Positions 7,293 through 16,580 are shown, numbered from the stretch's first letter. The stretch: 64,000 nucleotides of DNA from Staphylococcus gallinarum (GCF_000875895.1 NZ_JXCF01000003.1:248001-312000), one strand, 5' to 3'. Program-made: numbers and translations. The notes: generated by a model not told the origin, from the letters alone.

Positions 7293-9236
7293 ATGAGAAT
7301 TACTGAGTTATTAACAAAAGACACGATAGCGATGGACCTTTCTTCAAACGATAAAAATGGAGTAATTGATGAATTAGTTAATCAATTAAACAAAGCTGGT
7401 AAATTAAATGATGTTACAGCCTTTAAAGAAGCAATTCATAATAGAGAATCACAAAGCACGACGGGAATTGGGGAAGGAATAGCAATACCGCACGCTAAGG
7501 TTGCAGCAGTGGACACACCAGCAATTGCGTTTGGGAAATCTAAAGCAGGTGTCGATTATCAAAGTTTAGATATGCAACCAGCGCATTTATTCTTTATGAT
7601 TGCAGCACCGGAAGGCGGCGCACAAACGCATTTAGATGCATTAGCAAAATTATCAGGTATCTTAATGGATGAAGATGTTCGAAAGGATTTATTAAACGCA
7701 TCATCTGAAAAAGAAGTATTGAATATTATTGATAGAGCTGATGATGAGGCAACCGAAGAAGAGGAAGCTTCAGAAGCAGCTGCAGCATCAGCAACAACAT
7801 CTGCTGATAGCAATGAACCATATGTATTAGCTGTTACAGCATGTCCGACAGGTATCGCACATACGTATATGGCACGTGATGCATTGAAGAAACAAGCGGA
7901 AAAAATGGGCGTCAATATTAAAGTTGAAACAAATGGTTCAGGCGGAATTAAAAACCATCTAACAGCAGAAGATATTGAACGTGCTCAAGGAATTATCGTT
8001 GCGGCTGATGTTCATGTTGAAACGGATCGCTTCGATGGTAAAAATGTAATTGAAGTACCAGTTGCTGATGGTATCAAGCGACCTAAAGAGTTAATTGATA
8101 TGGCTCAAGATACTTCAAGAACGCCATTTGTAGCAAGAGGAAATAGTAGTAAATCAGAAAGTTCGAATGAGAAACAAAGTGTCGGTAAGACAATTTATAA
8201 ACACTTAATGAACGGTGTTTCTAATATGTTACCACTTGTTATTGCTGGTGGTATCTTGATGGCAATCGTCTTTTTATTTGGACCAAACTCATTTGATCCA
8301 AAAAGTTCAGAACATAATGCCTTTGCAGAGCAATTATGGAATATCGGTAAGAATAGTGCCTTTGCTTTAATTATTCCGATATTAGCTGGATATATCGCAC
8401 GTAGTATTGCAGATAAACCAGGTTTCGCAGCAGGTTTAGTCGGTGGTATGCTAGCAGTTTCTGGTGATTCAGGATTTATTGGCGGTATTTTAGCAGGTTT
8501 CTTAGCAGGTTACTTAACACAAGGTATTAAAAAGGTGGTCAGTGGTTTACCACAAGCACTTGAAGGTTTAAAACCAACATTGATTTATCCAGTATTCTCT
8601 GTAGCAATTACTGGTTTACTAATGATCTATGTATTAAATCCACCAGCATCTTGGTTGAATAATTTATTACTTAATGGTTTACAAAGTTTATCAGGCACAA
8701 ATATTATGTTACTAGGATTAGTTATTGGTGCAATGATGGCGATTGACATGGGTGGTCCTTTCAATAAGGCAGCATATGTATTCGCAACAGCGGCACTAAC
8801 TGAAGGTAATGCGGCTCCAATTACAGCAGCAATGATTGGTGGTATGGTTCCTCCAATTGCTATTGCTACAGCAATGTTAATCTTTAAGAAGAAATTTACT
8901 AAAGAACAACGAGGTTCTATAGTACCAAACTATGTAATGGGTCTATCATTTATTACAGAGGGCGCGATTCCATTCGCAGCAGCTGACCCTATACGTGTTA
9001 TTCCATCTATGATGGTTGGTTCAGGTGTTGCAGGTGCGATTGCACTTGGTTTAGGTTCTTCAATTCAAGCGCCACATGGTGGTATCTTCGTTATCGTTGG
9101 TACAGACTTTGGTCACGTATTACAATCGTTAATAGCAATTGTTATTGGTTCAATCGTTGCAGCGATTTTATATGGTATCTTGAAGCCTAAACTTGGAAAA
9201 GAAGAAATCCGTGCTTCAGAAGCAATGAATGAATAA
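7293..9236 (+). CDS. fruA: Fructose-specific PTS transporter, EIIABC
   Basis: A 647-residue PTS permease that imports fructose and phosphorylates it at C1. Domains run in order IIA (1-150, phospho-His67 in GIAIPHAK), an acidic Ala/Ser-rich linker (about 150-172), IIB (175-275, phospho-Cys184 in TACPTGIAH), and IIC (about 300-640) with GGILMAIVFLFGP, MGGPFNKAAYVFA and ITEGAIPFAA. All three domains lie in one chain, as in other staphylococci and bacilli. It is the last gene of fruRKA, and the terminator at 9256 closes the operon. No key residue is missing. Confidence 0.95.
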   Translation: MRITELLTKDTIAMDLSSNDKNGVIDELVNQLNKAGKLNDVTAFKEAIHNRESQSTTGIGEGIAIPHAKVAAVDTPAIAFGKSKAGVDYQSLDMQPAHLFFMIAAPEGGAQTHLDALAKLSGILMDEDVRKDLLNASSEKEVLNIIDRADDEATEEEEASEAAAASATTSADSNEPYVLAVTACPTGIAHTYMARDALKKQAEKMGVNIKVETNGSGGIKNHLTAEDIERAQGIIVAADVHVETDRFDGKNVIEVPVADGIKRPKELIDMAQDTSRTPFVARGNSSKSESSNEKQSVGKTIYKHLMNGVSNMLPLVIAGGILMAIVFLFGPNSFDPKSSEHNAFAEQLWNIGKNSAFALIIPILAGYIARSIADKPGFAAGLVGGMLAVSGDSGFIGGILAGFLAGYLTQGIKKVVSGLPQALEGLKPTLIYPVFSVAITGLLMIYVLNPPASWLNNLLLNGLQSLSGTNIMLLGLVIGAMMAIDMGGPFNKAAYVFATAALTEGNAAPITAAMIGGMVPPIAIATAMLIFKKKFTKEQRGSIVPNYVMGLSFITEGAIPFAAADPIRVIPSMMVGSGVAGAIALGLGSSIQAPHGGIFVIVGTDFGHVLQSLIAIVIGSIVAAILYGILKPKLGKEEIRASEAMNE

Positions 9237-9255
9237 GATGTGATATATTAAATTA

Positions 9256-9301
9256 ATTCAGTAGAAAGGCGTTGCTAACGTATTTCTACTGAATTTTTTA
9301 T
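9256..9301 (+). terminator. Terminator of the fru operon
   Basis: Perfect 12-bp stem ATTCAGTAGAAA (9256-9267) and TTTCTACTGAAT (9283-9294), followed by TTTTTTA. Confidence 0.85.
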
Positions 9302-9410
9302 TTTATATGAAATAAACTTAAGATTATAATATGGTAAATAATTTTGGTAAAATGGGAGAAAAGCGTCAGTGTGTGAAATGAGTAAAATAACGTAAAGAAG
9401 GTAGATAGGC

Positions 9411-10580
9411 ATGGCAGAGTATGTAATTGAAAATGGTCGAATTTATACAGAGTATGAAACAATAGAAAAGGGTTATTTAATCATCAAAGCTGGTAAGATT
9501 GCCGGTGTAGGTAAAGGAAAATATGAAGGTGAACTGACTACATATGACGCACAAGGTCATCACGTATTACCAGGTTTTATTGATATTCATATTCACGGAG
9601 GATATGGTGAAGATGCAATGGATGCATCTGAAGACGGATTACAACATCTTGCAAAATCGTTATTATCTGAAGGAACAACGAGCTTTTTAGCAACGACAAT
9701 GACACAATCAGATGATAATATTACGAAAGCTTTGAAAACAATTGTGAGCTATCAAAGTAAACATGATAAATACCAAGCAGCAGACATAGTTGGAATCCAT
9801 CTAGAAGGGCCATTTATTTCTGAACATAAAGTAGGCGCACAGAATCCAGAATTTGTTCAACGACCTTCGATTGAAAAAGTACGACAATTTCAAAGCATTG
9901 CGAATGGTCAAATTAAAGTGATAACCTTTGCTCCTGAAGTGACTGGAGCCGAAGAAACATTAAATGCATTCCATGACAAAATTAAATTCTCAATAGGTCA
10001 TACTGTTGCAACGTATGATGAGGTAAATAAAGCCGTATCACAAGGTGCTAAACATGTAACGCACTTATATAATGCTGGCACTGCATTTGAACATAGAGAG
10101 CCTGGTGTGTTTGGCGCTGCATGGACGAATGACGCATTGAGTACTGAACTGATTGTTGATGGTATTCATTCGCATCCTGCTGCTGTAAAGATTGCCTTTA
10201 AACAAAAAGGTAATGAGCAATTTTTCTTAATTACTGATGCTATGAGAGCTAAAGGAATGCCAGATGGTGAATATGATTTAGGTGGTCAAAATGTGCATGT
10301 ACAAGGTGCTGAGGCAAGATTAGCTTCAGGAGCTTTAGCTGGCAGTATTTTAAAAATGAATGAAGGCCTAAATAATTTATTGAAATATACAGGCGAACCA
10401 CTTGAGAAAGTTTGGCGTGTCACAAGTCTCAATCAAGCAATAGCATTAAATATTGATCATCAAAAAGGTAGCTTATCTGTGGGGAAAGATGCAGATATAG
10501 TTATTTTAGATGACGATCAACAAGTTTGTGCAACGATTAAAGAAGGTGAAATACACCAATTTGTTAAAAGATTATTTTAA
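9411..10580 (+). CDS. nagA: N-acetylglucosamine-6-phosphate deacetylase
   Basis: A 389-residue amidohydrolase that removes acetate from GlcNAc-6-P, producing GlcN-6-P for glycolysis or for wall precursor synthesis. The metal-site motif PGFIDIHIHGG (about 54-64), GIHLEGPFIS (about 128), the ligand histidines in SIGHTVATYDE and THLYNAGTAF, and the catalytic Asp in FLITDAMRA (about 274) are present. The ATG follows GAAGGTAG. It is monocistronic, 174 bp after fruA. A possible cre in the upstream region was too weak to call. Confidence 0.93.
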   Translation: MAEYVIENGRIYTEYETIEKGYLIIKAGKIAGVGKGKYEGELTTYDAQGHHVLPGFIDIHIHGGYGEDAMDASEDGLQHLAKSLLSEGTTSFLATTMTQSDDNITKALKTIVSYQSKHDKYQAADIVGIHLEGPFISEHKVGAQNPEFVQRPSIEKVRQFQSIANGQIKVITFAPEVTGAEETLNAFHDKIKFSIGHTVATYDEVNKAVSQGAKHVTHLYNAGTAFEHREPGVFGAAWTNDALSTELIVDGIHSHPAAVKIAFKQKGNEQFFLITDAMRAKGMPDGEYDLGGQNVHVQGAEARLASGALAGSILKMNEGLNNLLKYTGEPLEKVWRVTSLNQAIALNIDHQKGSLSVGKDADIVILDDDQQVCATIKEGEIHQFVKRLF

Positions 10581-10725
10581 AAGATAAAATAAAAAGAAAA
10601 ATTAGAAAGTTGACTCAAACAAATTTTTGCGTTTAAATGTCTAGTTGAACAAATAAAATTTTGTAGTATAAATTAGATTGCAAGATTACATTATGATAAA
10701 ATAAAGGAAATGCGTATTTTTAGGG

Positions 10726-10848
10726 AGGTGTTACAATGGGAAGGATTTAGTAATTAATTTAATAGTAGTACCAGATAAACAATTTTATGAACGGTCACCT
10801 ATTGTGACACGAAATTTTGGAGGTGAATCCCTAGAAATAGGGAACTAA
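10726..10848 (+). pseudogene. Possible frameshifted small gene in the mpfA leader
   Basis: A strong ribosome site (GGGAGGTG, 10723-10730) is followed by ATG 10736, but that frame stops after four codons. In the -1 frame from 10741 an open run reads KDLVINLIVVPDKQFYERSP and then IVTRNFGGESLEIGN, stopping at TAA 10846-10848, directly before the mpfA TTG. One base inserted near 10739 would give a 37-aa peptide starting MGKDLV. This could be a broken or frameshift-regulated leader peptide, or chance. The frame change and the open run are seen; the interpretation is inference. Confidence 0.35.
10828..10843 (+). promoter_or_regulatory. mpfA: Hairpin with GAAA tetraloop at the mpfA start
   Basis: TCCCTA-GAAA-TAGGGA is a perfect 6-bp stem with a GNRA tetraloop. 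It lies between a good Shine-Dalgarno (GGAGGTG, 10819-10825) and the TTG at 10849, which are 23 nt apart. If the stem forms, the spacing shrinks to about 7 nt. If it opens, TAGGGA at 10838-10843 can itself act as ribosome site. Either way it could gate mpfA translation. Confidence 0.45.
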
Positions 10849-12198
10849 TTGGAAACTGTGACCATAATGAACTTAGTTATATTTTTTCTTTTAATAGCAT
10901 TGACGACGGTATTCGTCGGATCGGAGTTTGCACTTGTTAAAGTAAGAACGACAAGAATAGAACAACTTGCGTCAGAGGGCAATGGTAGCGCTCGAGTCGT
11001 GAAGAAGATGATTAAGAATTTAGACTATTATTTATCAGCATGTCAGTTAGGTATAACTGTTACATCTTTAGGACTTGGGTGGCTTGGTGAGCCGACATTT
11101 GATAAATTATTGCATCCATTGTTTGAATTGATTCACTTACCAGAGGCTTTGACTACAACCATTTCATTTATCGTAGCATTTATTGTAGTGACATATTTAC
11201 ATGTGGTACTTGGTGAATTGGCGCCTAAGACTTTGGCCATTCAATATACGGAGAAACTAGCTTTAATCTATGCTAGACCATTGTATTACTTTGGAACAGT
11301 AATGAAACCATTAATTTGGTTAATGAATGGATCAGCGAGAATGATTATTCGATTGTTTGGAGTTGATCCAGACGCTAATAACGATGCAATGTCTGAAGAA
11401 GAAATTAAAATCATAATAAACAACAGTTATAATGGCGGAGAAATTAATCAAACTGAGTTAGCTTATATGCAAAATATCTTCTCATTTGATGAACGCCACG
11501 CAAAGGATATCATGGTACCACGTACACAAATGATAACGTTAAATGAACCGTTTAATGTCGATGAATTATTAGAGACGATTAAAGAACATCAATTTACACG
11601 TTATCCTATTACTGAAGATGGTGATAAAGACCATGTGAAAGGCTTCGTAAATGTTAAAGAATTTTTAACAGAATATGCATCTGGTAAGCCAATTAAAGTA
11701 AGTAATTATATCCATGATTTACCAATGATTTCTGAAACAACACGTATCAGTGATGCTTTAATTCGTATGCAACGTGAGCATGTACATATGAGTCTTATTA
11801 TTGATGAATATGGTGGTACAGCAGGTATTTTAACAATGGAAGATATATTAGAAGAAATTGTTGGTGAGATCCGAGACGAATTTGATGATGATGAAGTGAA
11901 CGATGTAGTTAAATTAGCTGACAATAAATATCAAATTAATGGTCGAGTATTACTTGATGATTTAAATGATCAATTTGGTATTGAATTTGTTGATTCGGAT
12001 GATATTGATACAATTGGTGGATGGTTACAAGCACACAATACCAATTTACAACAGAATGATTATGTCGATACTGAATACGATCGTTGGGTTATTTCAGAAA
12101 TTGATAATCATCAAATCATTAGTGTTATATTAAAATATGAATTTAATGAAACACGTCCAACACCAGAGGATGAAGAAGACGAAGAAGAAAAAGATTAA
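10849..12198 (+). CDS. mpfA: CNNM/CorC-type Mg2+ exporter MpfA
   Basis: A 449-residue protein of the HlyC/CorC (CNNM) family. Order: DUF21 membrane domain (about 1-200, four helices, with [17 protein letters not shown] and [14 protein letters not shown]), paired CBS domains (about 215-340, with DIMVPRTQM and [20 protein letters not shown]), and a C-terminal CorC domain (about 350-435) with [15 protein letters not shown]. In S. aureus the orthologue MpfA protects cells from high Mg2+, hence the symbol. Older annotations say hemolysin-like, which I think misleading. TTG 10849 is the likely start; ATG 10867 is the alternative. An acidic tail ([10 protein letters not shown]) ends the chain. A terminator follows at 12231. 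Confidence 0.88.
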   Translation: METVTIMNLVIFFLLIALTTVFVGSEFALVKVRTTRIEQLASEGNGSARVVKKMIKNLDYYLSACQLGITVTSLGLGWLGEPTFDKLLHPLFELIHLPEALTTTISFIVAFIVVTYLHVVLGELAPKTLAIQYTEKLALIYARPLYYFGTVMKPLIWLMNGSARMIIRLFGVDPDANNDAMSEEEIKIIINNSYNGGEINQTELAYMQNIFSFDERHAKDIMVPRTQMITLNEPFNVDELLETIKEHQFTRYPITEDGDKDHVKGFVNVKEFLTEYASGKPIKVSNYIHDLPMISETTRISDALIRMQREHVHMSLIIDEYGGTAGILTMEDILEEIVGEIRDEFDDDEVNDVVKLADNKYQINGRVLLDDLNDQFGIEFVDSDDIDTIGGWLQAHNTNLQQNDYVDTEYDRWVISEIDNHQIISVILKYEFNETRPTPEDEEDEEEKD

Positions 12199-12230
12199 TT
12201 TTTGATTCTGAACTTGTCATAATTAATTAA

Positions 12231-12267
12231 CCAGTTGAGCCTATGTAAAGGCTTAGCTGGTTTTTTT
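12231..12267 (+). terminator. Terminator after mpfA
   Basis: CCAGTTGAGCCT (12231-12242) pairs with AGGCTTAGCTGG (12249-12260) with one G-U and one mismatch, followed by TTTTTTT. Confidence 0.8.
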
Positions 12268-12381
12268 ATGAGTTGATATTAGGATGAAAATCAATTATAA
12301 GCGCTGTTAGTATATTTTTATGGCGGTGTATATTAAAATGTAATGAACAATGATTTAAGTTATTGAAAGGGGATTTGCATC

Positions 12382-13221
12382 ATGATTGAAGACGTTTATT
12401 ATTTAAATAATAGTTACCCAATGCCTAAGGTTGGTCTCGGTGTATATAAAATTACAGAAGAAGAAATGGAGACATCTATTGAAGCGGCATTAGCAGCTGG
12501 TTATAGAGCATTTGATACTGCATATTTTTATAAAAATGAAATTGCACTTGGTAATGCACTCAAACATTCAGATATACCTCGCGAAGATTTATTTATTACT
12601 TCAAAATTATGGAATGATTATCAAGGTTATGATAAAACAATCGAATATTTTACCAAGTCTATTGAAAACCTTGGCACAGATTACTTAGATTTATTCCTTA
12701 TTCATTGGCCATGTGAAGAAAATGATTTATTTATTGAAAGCTATAAAGCAATGGAAAAATTGTATGAACAAGGTTGGGTACGTGCGATTGGTGTTTGCAA
12801 CTTCAAACAACACCATTTGGAAAGGTTGATGGAAGAGACAGATGTGGTACCAGCAGTTAATCAAATTGAAGTACATCCTTACTTTAACCAACAAGAGTTG
12901 CAAGATTTTTGTGACAAGCATGATATAGCAGTAACCGCATGGATGCCGTTGATGAGAAATCAAGGACTACTAGATAATCCAATAATTACTGATATTGCGA
13001 AACGATATGATAAGACACCAGCACAAATTGTGTTACGTTGGCACCTTGCACATAATAGACTCATTATTCCTAAGTCTAAAACACCAGACCGCATTAGAGA
13101 AAATATTGATATTTTTGATTTCAATTTGGAATTAACAGATATTGCTCAAATTGATAATTTAAATGTGAATGAAAGACAAGGTAAAGATCCTGATAAAGTA
13201 GCGATAGGCACTTTAAAATAA
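12382..13221 (+). CDS. Aldo/keto reductase
   Basis: A 279-residue NADPH-dependent oxidoreductase of the AKR superfamily, in the bacterial 2,5-diketogluconate reductase-like branch. The catalytic tetrad is visible: Asp in YRAFDTAYFYKNE (about D46, Y51), Lys in FITSKLW (about 75), and His in FLIHWPC (about 107). Near the C terminus, IPKSKTPDRIREN (about 232-244) binds the 2'-phosphate of NADPH. The ATG follows AAAGGGGAT. It is monocistronic with its own terminator. The substrate cannot be told from sequence; a general carbonyl or methylglyoxal-type reductase is likely. Confidence 0.87.
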   Translation: MIEDVYYLNNSYPMPKVGLGVYKITEEEMETSIEAALAAGYRAFDTAYFYKNEIALGNALKHSDIPREDLFITSKLWNDYQGYDKTIEYFTKSIENLGTDYLDLFLIHWPCEENDLFIESYKAMEKLYEQGWVRAIGVCNFKQHHLERLMEETDVVPAVNQIEVHPYFNQQELQDFCDKHDIAVTAWMPLMRNQGLLDNPIITDIAKRYDKTPAQIVLRWHLAHNRLIIPKSKTPDRIRENIDIFDFNLELTDIAQIDNLNVNERQGKDPDKVAIGTLK

Positions 13222-13281
13222 CAGATTGGCAAATATAAGATATAACAAATGGAGTAGGGGCTAAATCTCCATTCGCAAAAT

Positions 13282-13318
13282 AAGAGAGTTATTCCGTAAA
13301 GGATTAACTCTCTTTTAT
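13282..13318 (+). terminator. Terminator after the aldo/keto reductase gene
   Basis: AAGAGAGTTA-TCC pairs with GGA-TTAACTCTCTT (13282-13315) around GTAAA, followed by TTT. Confidence 0.8.
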
Positions 13319-13541
13319 ATTTAAACGCTATAATTATGAACGTATATCTTTGTCATAGCTTAAGATAAATAGATTTGAGTTTATAATTTCAAACGCATCA
13401 TTTTTACCTATTGTGTCATTTTGTGTATGAATCGTTACAAATGACTGATTATTATAAAAGATTAAAACCAACACAAATTAAAGCAGAAGACCATAATGTA
13501 AAAAGGCATTAAAATAACATCAAAAATTATATAAGTATTCA

Positions 13542-13626
13542 GGCGAGACTCCTGAGGGAACAGGACAAGCTGAAGACAACAGGCTGAAGCTGTCCCCTAG
13601 GAAAGCGAGCCAATAATACGGAATAC
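13542..13626 (+). repeat. Dispersed intergenic repeat, family B, copy 1
   Basis: From GGCGAGACTCCTGAGGG to CCAATAATACGGAATAC. The core, with AACAGGACAAGCTGAAG then GGCTGAAGCTGTCCCCTAGG, is an imperfect palindrome. It recurs reverse complemented at 35602-35695 and 46301-46382. The CCTAGGAAAGCGAGC border is also found in family A. It is much more GC-rich than its flanks. Confidence 0.8.
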
Positions 13627-13696
13627 TGTAAATAATAAAATGAGTTAATGAGCGATTAGAATAAGTGCTTTTATGTATTAAATATAAAGTGAATTT

Positions 13697-13721
13697 GTTT
13701 TTATTATTAAAAAAGGGGAAT
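13697..13721 (+). promoter_or_regulatory. Possible SigB promoter upstream of csbB
   Basis: GTTTTT (13697-13702), a 13-bp spacer and GGGAAT (13716-13721) resemble the SigB pattern GTTTAA-N12-15-GGGWAT. csbB is SigB-controlled in relatives. The site is about 270 bp from the csbB start, so a long leader would be required. The rest of 13627-13993 shows no gene. Confidence 0.3.
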
Positions 13722-13993
13722 AATTTAAAGACTTGAAACTAATTATAATTTTTATGCGTATTAGTTTTAGACTATTATATTATTGAATATATCAAACAAA
13801 TGACGTCCATCCGTTATTAGATTTATAATGAAATCTAATCAAAAAAGCAATTATAATTTTAAAAAGATTAAGTTTTACACGTGAATATTAACGGAGTATA
13901 AAGATTGTGTAAATTCAAAGGATTAAGTTAGCATAAAGATGATTAATATTGATAAAGTAGGAATAGAAGTAACTGAAATGAAGGTGTTAAGGT

Positions 13994-15058
13994 ATGCAAA
14001 TAAGAGTAATTGTGCCTTGCTTTAATGAAGGTGAAGTAATATTAAAAACTTATCAACGTTTATCGGAGATATTATCAAAAGATAGTGCGCATCATCAATA
14101 TGAATATGATTTATTATTTGTTGATGATGGAAGTAAAGATAAAACAATTAACTATATTCAAGAAGCAGCTACTAAAGATCAACACGTAAAATTCATCTCA
14201 TTTAGTAGAAACTTCGGTAAAGAATCAGCTATGATAGCTGGTTATCAGCATAGTAAAGACTGTGATGCAGTAATTATGATAGATGCTGACTTGCAACATC
14301 CACCAGAATTAATCCCTAAAATGATTGAAGGCTACATGGATGGGTATGATCAAGTTGTAGCAAAAAGAGATAGAACAGGTGAAAAACAATCACGTAAAAT
14401 TATGACACGCATTTATTACAAAGTAATCAATCGCTTTGTCGAAGACATTGAATTGGAAGATGGCGTTGGTGATTTTAGATTGTTAAGTCAACGTGCAGTT
14501 AATTCACTTACAGAGTTGGATGAATGCAATCGTTTCTCTAAAGGTTTATACGAGTGGATTGGTTATAATACTAAAGTGTTTACCTATGAAAATGTTGAAA
14601 GAGAAGATGGCGAGTCCAAATGGTCATTTGGTAAATTGTTAAATTATGGTATTGATGGATTGTTATCATTTAATACAAAACCACTGCGTGCAATGATTTA
14701 TCTTGGATTATTTGTATTCTTTGTTAGTATACTTTACATTACATTTATTTTCGCAGGTATTATATTAAATGGAGTTAATACGCCAGGATACTTTTCAACT
14801 ATAGCAGCTATATTACTACTTGGTGGTATTCAACTCATTTCTATAGGTGTTGTCGGTGAATATATTGGACGTATCTATTATGAAGTTAAAGCGCGACCTA
14901 AATATATAGTGCAAGCTTCTAATTTAAGTAATGATAAAGTGAAGTCGAATTTAAGTCATGATTTAGATTCAAATGTGACTACAGAGGATTTGAATAGCAA
15001 TCATTTCAAATATAAGAGACACTATAGAAAAGATAAAGAGTTAGTTAATCATCGTTAA
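13994..15058 (+). CDS. csbB: Polyprenyl-phosphate glycosyltransferase CsbB
   Basis: A 354-residue GT2 enzyme of the GtrB/CsbB type: cytosolic catalytic domain (about 1-230) and two C-terminal helices (about 233-257 and 268-292). Evidence: VIVPCFNEGE at the start, LLFVDDGSKDKT, the metal-binding IDADLQHPPE (about 95-104), DGVGDFRLLS, and SKWSFGKL. It is expected to attach GlcNAc to undecaprenyl phosphate for modification of lipoteichoic acid. Its flippase partner YfhO is not next to it. The charged Asn/Asp/Lys-rich tail (about 300-354) appears longer than in relatives. In S. aureus saeS follows; here it does not. Confidence 0.88.
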   Translation: MQIRVIVPCFNEGEVILKTYQRLSEILSKDSAHHQYEYDLLFVDDGSKDKTINYIQEAATKDQHVKFISFSRNFGKESAMIAGYQHSKDCDAVIMIDADLQHPPELIPKMIEGYMDGYDQVVAKRDRTGEKQSRKIMTRIYYKVINRFVEDIELEDGVGDFRLLSQRAVNSLTELDECNRFSKGLYEWIGYNTKVFTYENVEREDGESKWSFGKLLNYGIDGLLSFNTKPLRAMIYLGLFVFFVSILYITFIFAGIILNGVNTPGYFSTIAAILLLGGIQLISIGVVGEYIGRIYYEVKARPKYIVQASNLSNDKVKSNLSHDLDSNVTTEDLNSNHFKYKRHYRKDKELVNHR

Positions 15059-15148
15059 TTTATAAAAAATTCAAAGTAAATAGTTCCACAATGATTATCC
15101 AGAGATAGTGATAATTATACTAAGTTGATTGCTTTGAATCATTTCAAT

Positions 15149-15201
15149 AAAAGCTTCGTAATGTGCAGTAAATATACTGAGATTACGAAGCTTTTTATTA
15201 T
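15149..15201 (+). terminator. Terminator after csbB
   Basis: AAAAGCTTCGTAAT-type arms at 15149-15162 and 15183-15196 flank a 20-nt loop, followed by a T-rich stretch. Confidence 0.75.
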
Positions 15202-15244
15202 AAAAAAGCAGTCAAAATGTTTCATTTGATAACATTTTGACTGC
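15202..15244 (-). terminator. Terminator after the GlsB-like gene
   Basis: Perfect 14-bp stem GCAGTCAAAATGTT (15208-15221) with AACATTTTGACTGC (15231-15244). The A run at 15202-15207 is the U run on the minus strand. Confidence 0.8.
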
Positions 15245-15265
15245 AAACAATTTTAATTGGTTATA

Positions 15266-15526
15266 TTATTTTGAATTTTTCTTACGTAGTCTACCTACTA
15301 CAAATGATACAACTGCAACTAATATAATTGTACCGATTAACGCAGGGAAAATGGCGATGCCACCTAAATGCCAACCCCAATCTCCAAGTAGCCAACTACC
15401 TAGAGCAGAACCAACGATACCGGCAATAATATTACCTAAGATACCACCTGGAATATCTTTACCGACGATGCCACCAGCAATCCAACCGATTAAACCGCCG
15501 ACGATAAGCATTAATATAAATCCCAT
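15266..15526 (-). CDS. GlsB/YeaQ/YmgE family stress-response membrane protein
   Basis: An 86-residue, Gly-rich protein with three membrane segments. It fits the GlsB/YeaQ/YmgE (transglycosylase-associated) family: GGLIGWIAGGIVGKDIPGG, GNIIAGIVGSALGSWLLG and a basic end GRLRKKNSK. Members accompany general or envelope stress responses, but no biochemical activity is established. A strong AAGGAGG site precedes the ATG. With the next gene it occupies the chromosomal slot where S. aureus has saePQRS. Confidence 0.85.
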   Translation of the reverse strand: MGFILMLIVGGLIGWIAGGIVGKDIPGGILGNIIAGIVGSALGSWLLGDWGWHLGGIAIFPALIGTIILVAVVSFVVGRLRKKNSK

Positions 15527-15586
15527 AATATAACCTCCTTATAATTAATTTCTACGATATTAATAATTACCACAGTTTGAATTGGA

Positions 15587-16183
15587 TTAATCACGTTTAT
15601 GTAAAAATATATTTTGCCAAATAATAAAAGCGATAAAAATGGCATGGATTATAATAAACATGTACCAATAAGGTGTGAGTAATGTCATTAATGTAGTAGC
15701 AATAATCATTAGTATTTGTCCTACAAGAATCGGATGTTTAATACGATGTATAAATCCGAATTTCTCCTTTTCACTTGGTGAAAAGGTAGTATAAAATACG
15801 ATGATTGCCCCGAACATAAATACTGTTGGTGCTAAATAAGGTACTGACATATAGTATGAATCATTACTTGTACTATACGTTAGGATTAACGAAGTGCTCA
15901 ATATACTTGTAATAATAAAGGCAATGAATTTTTGTTGTGAAATTACATACGTATGTACCTTTCTATTTAAGTAAAGCTGTAAGATTGTCCATAATATCAA
16001 TTGTATATTGGTATAAAGTGAAATGAAGTCATACTTGCCGACGATAATTAAATTGATAAAGCTAGAAATGGTTAATGCAATGAGTATAGAGCTAAACTTG
16101 AGTTGTTTATAATTCTGACGATATAAATCAATGCCGAGGATGACTAATACCGCAGCTATATTTATGATTATATTAATTAGCAT
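15587..16183 (-). CDS. Polytopic membrane protein of unknown function, 198 aa
   Basis: A 198-residue protein that is almost wholly hydrophobic, with about six transmembrane segments and short charged loops (for example SPSEKEKFGFIHRIKHP near 133-147). I do not recognise a family; it is not a histidine kinase, as no H-box or ATPase domain is present. It lies 60 bp upstream of the GlsB-like gene on the same strand and could share its mRNA. Length and composition argue for a real gene. Function unknown. Confidence 0.6.
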   Translation of the reverse strand: MLINIIINIAAVLVILGIDLYRQNYKQLKFSSILIALTISSFINLIIVGKYDFISLYTNIQLILWTILQLYLNRKVHTYVISQQKFIAFIITSILSTSLILTYSTSNDSYYMSVPYLAPTVFMFGAIIVFYTTFSPSEKEKFGFIHRIKHPILVGQILMIIATTLMTLLTPYWYMFIIIHAIFIAFIIWQNIFLHKRD

Positions 16184-16516
16184 GGTGCTCTCCTAACCTA
16201 GATACTTCACTGCAATATTATATCAATTAAGATAAATTTATTCATACGAAAACATGCAATGTCACGTGTTTAAAATCATTTATTCAAATGTTTTATTTTA
16301 GTATTATTTTTCAAATAAATTATATTTAATAATAAGCAGTGTAACTGTCCTATTAAATGATTAAGTAAGTTTTATTTATTATAGCATTTATTAAATACTT
16401 GTTAATCAGTTAATAAACGTAATGGTTGTTAAGCTTGAATGACAGGGTTTCAAATTCAATTTAATAATTGGCTTAACAGTAATTTATGATTTTATTTAAT
16501 AATGCTAAATTTTATC
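16184..16516. other. AT-rich intergenic stretch
   Basis: About 330 bp of very AT-rich DNA upstream of the 198-aa membrane protein gene, which must hold its leftward promoter. I see no trace of sae coding sequence, no repeat copy and no RNA gene in it. Confidence 0.4.
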
Positions 16517-16566
16517 ATAAAAAAGTGATGCGTTGTTAGGACAAAGAGCATTATACAACGCATCAC
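16517..16566 (-). terminator. Terminator of the queCDE operon
   Basis: Perfect 12-bp stem GTGATGCGTTGT (16525-16536) and ACAACGCATCAC (16555-16566). The A run at 16517-16524 gives the U run on the minus strand. Confidence 0.85.
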
Positions 16567-16580
16567 AGTAAAATCTCAAT

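Noticed and set aside
9340-9380. cre-like AGAAAAGCGTCAGTG before nagA
   Set aside because: It lacks the TG and CA ends of the cre consensus, so I did not call CcpA control of nagA.
13441-13512. 23-codon frame starting ATGACTGATTATTAT
   Set aside because: No ribosome site, no promoter, and nothing recognisable. Chance in AT-rich DNA is the simpler explanation.
13868-13905. Second SigB-like pair GTTTTA / GAGTAT before csbB
   Set aside because: The spacer is 16 bp and the -10 lacks the GGG start; weaker than the candidate at 13697.
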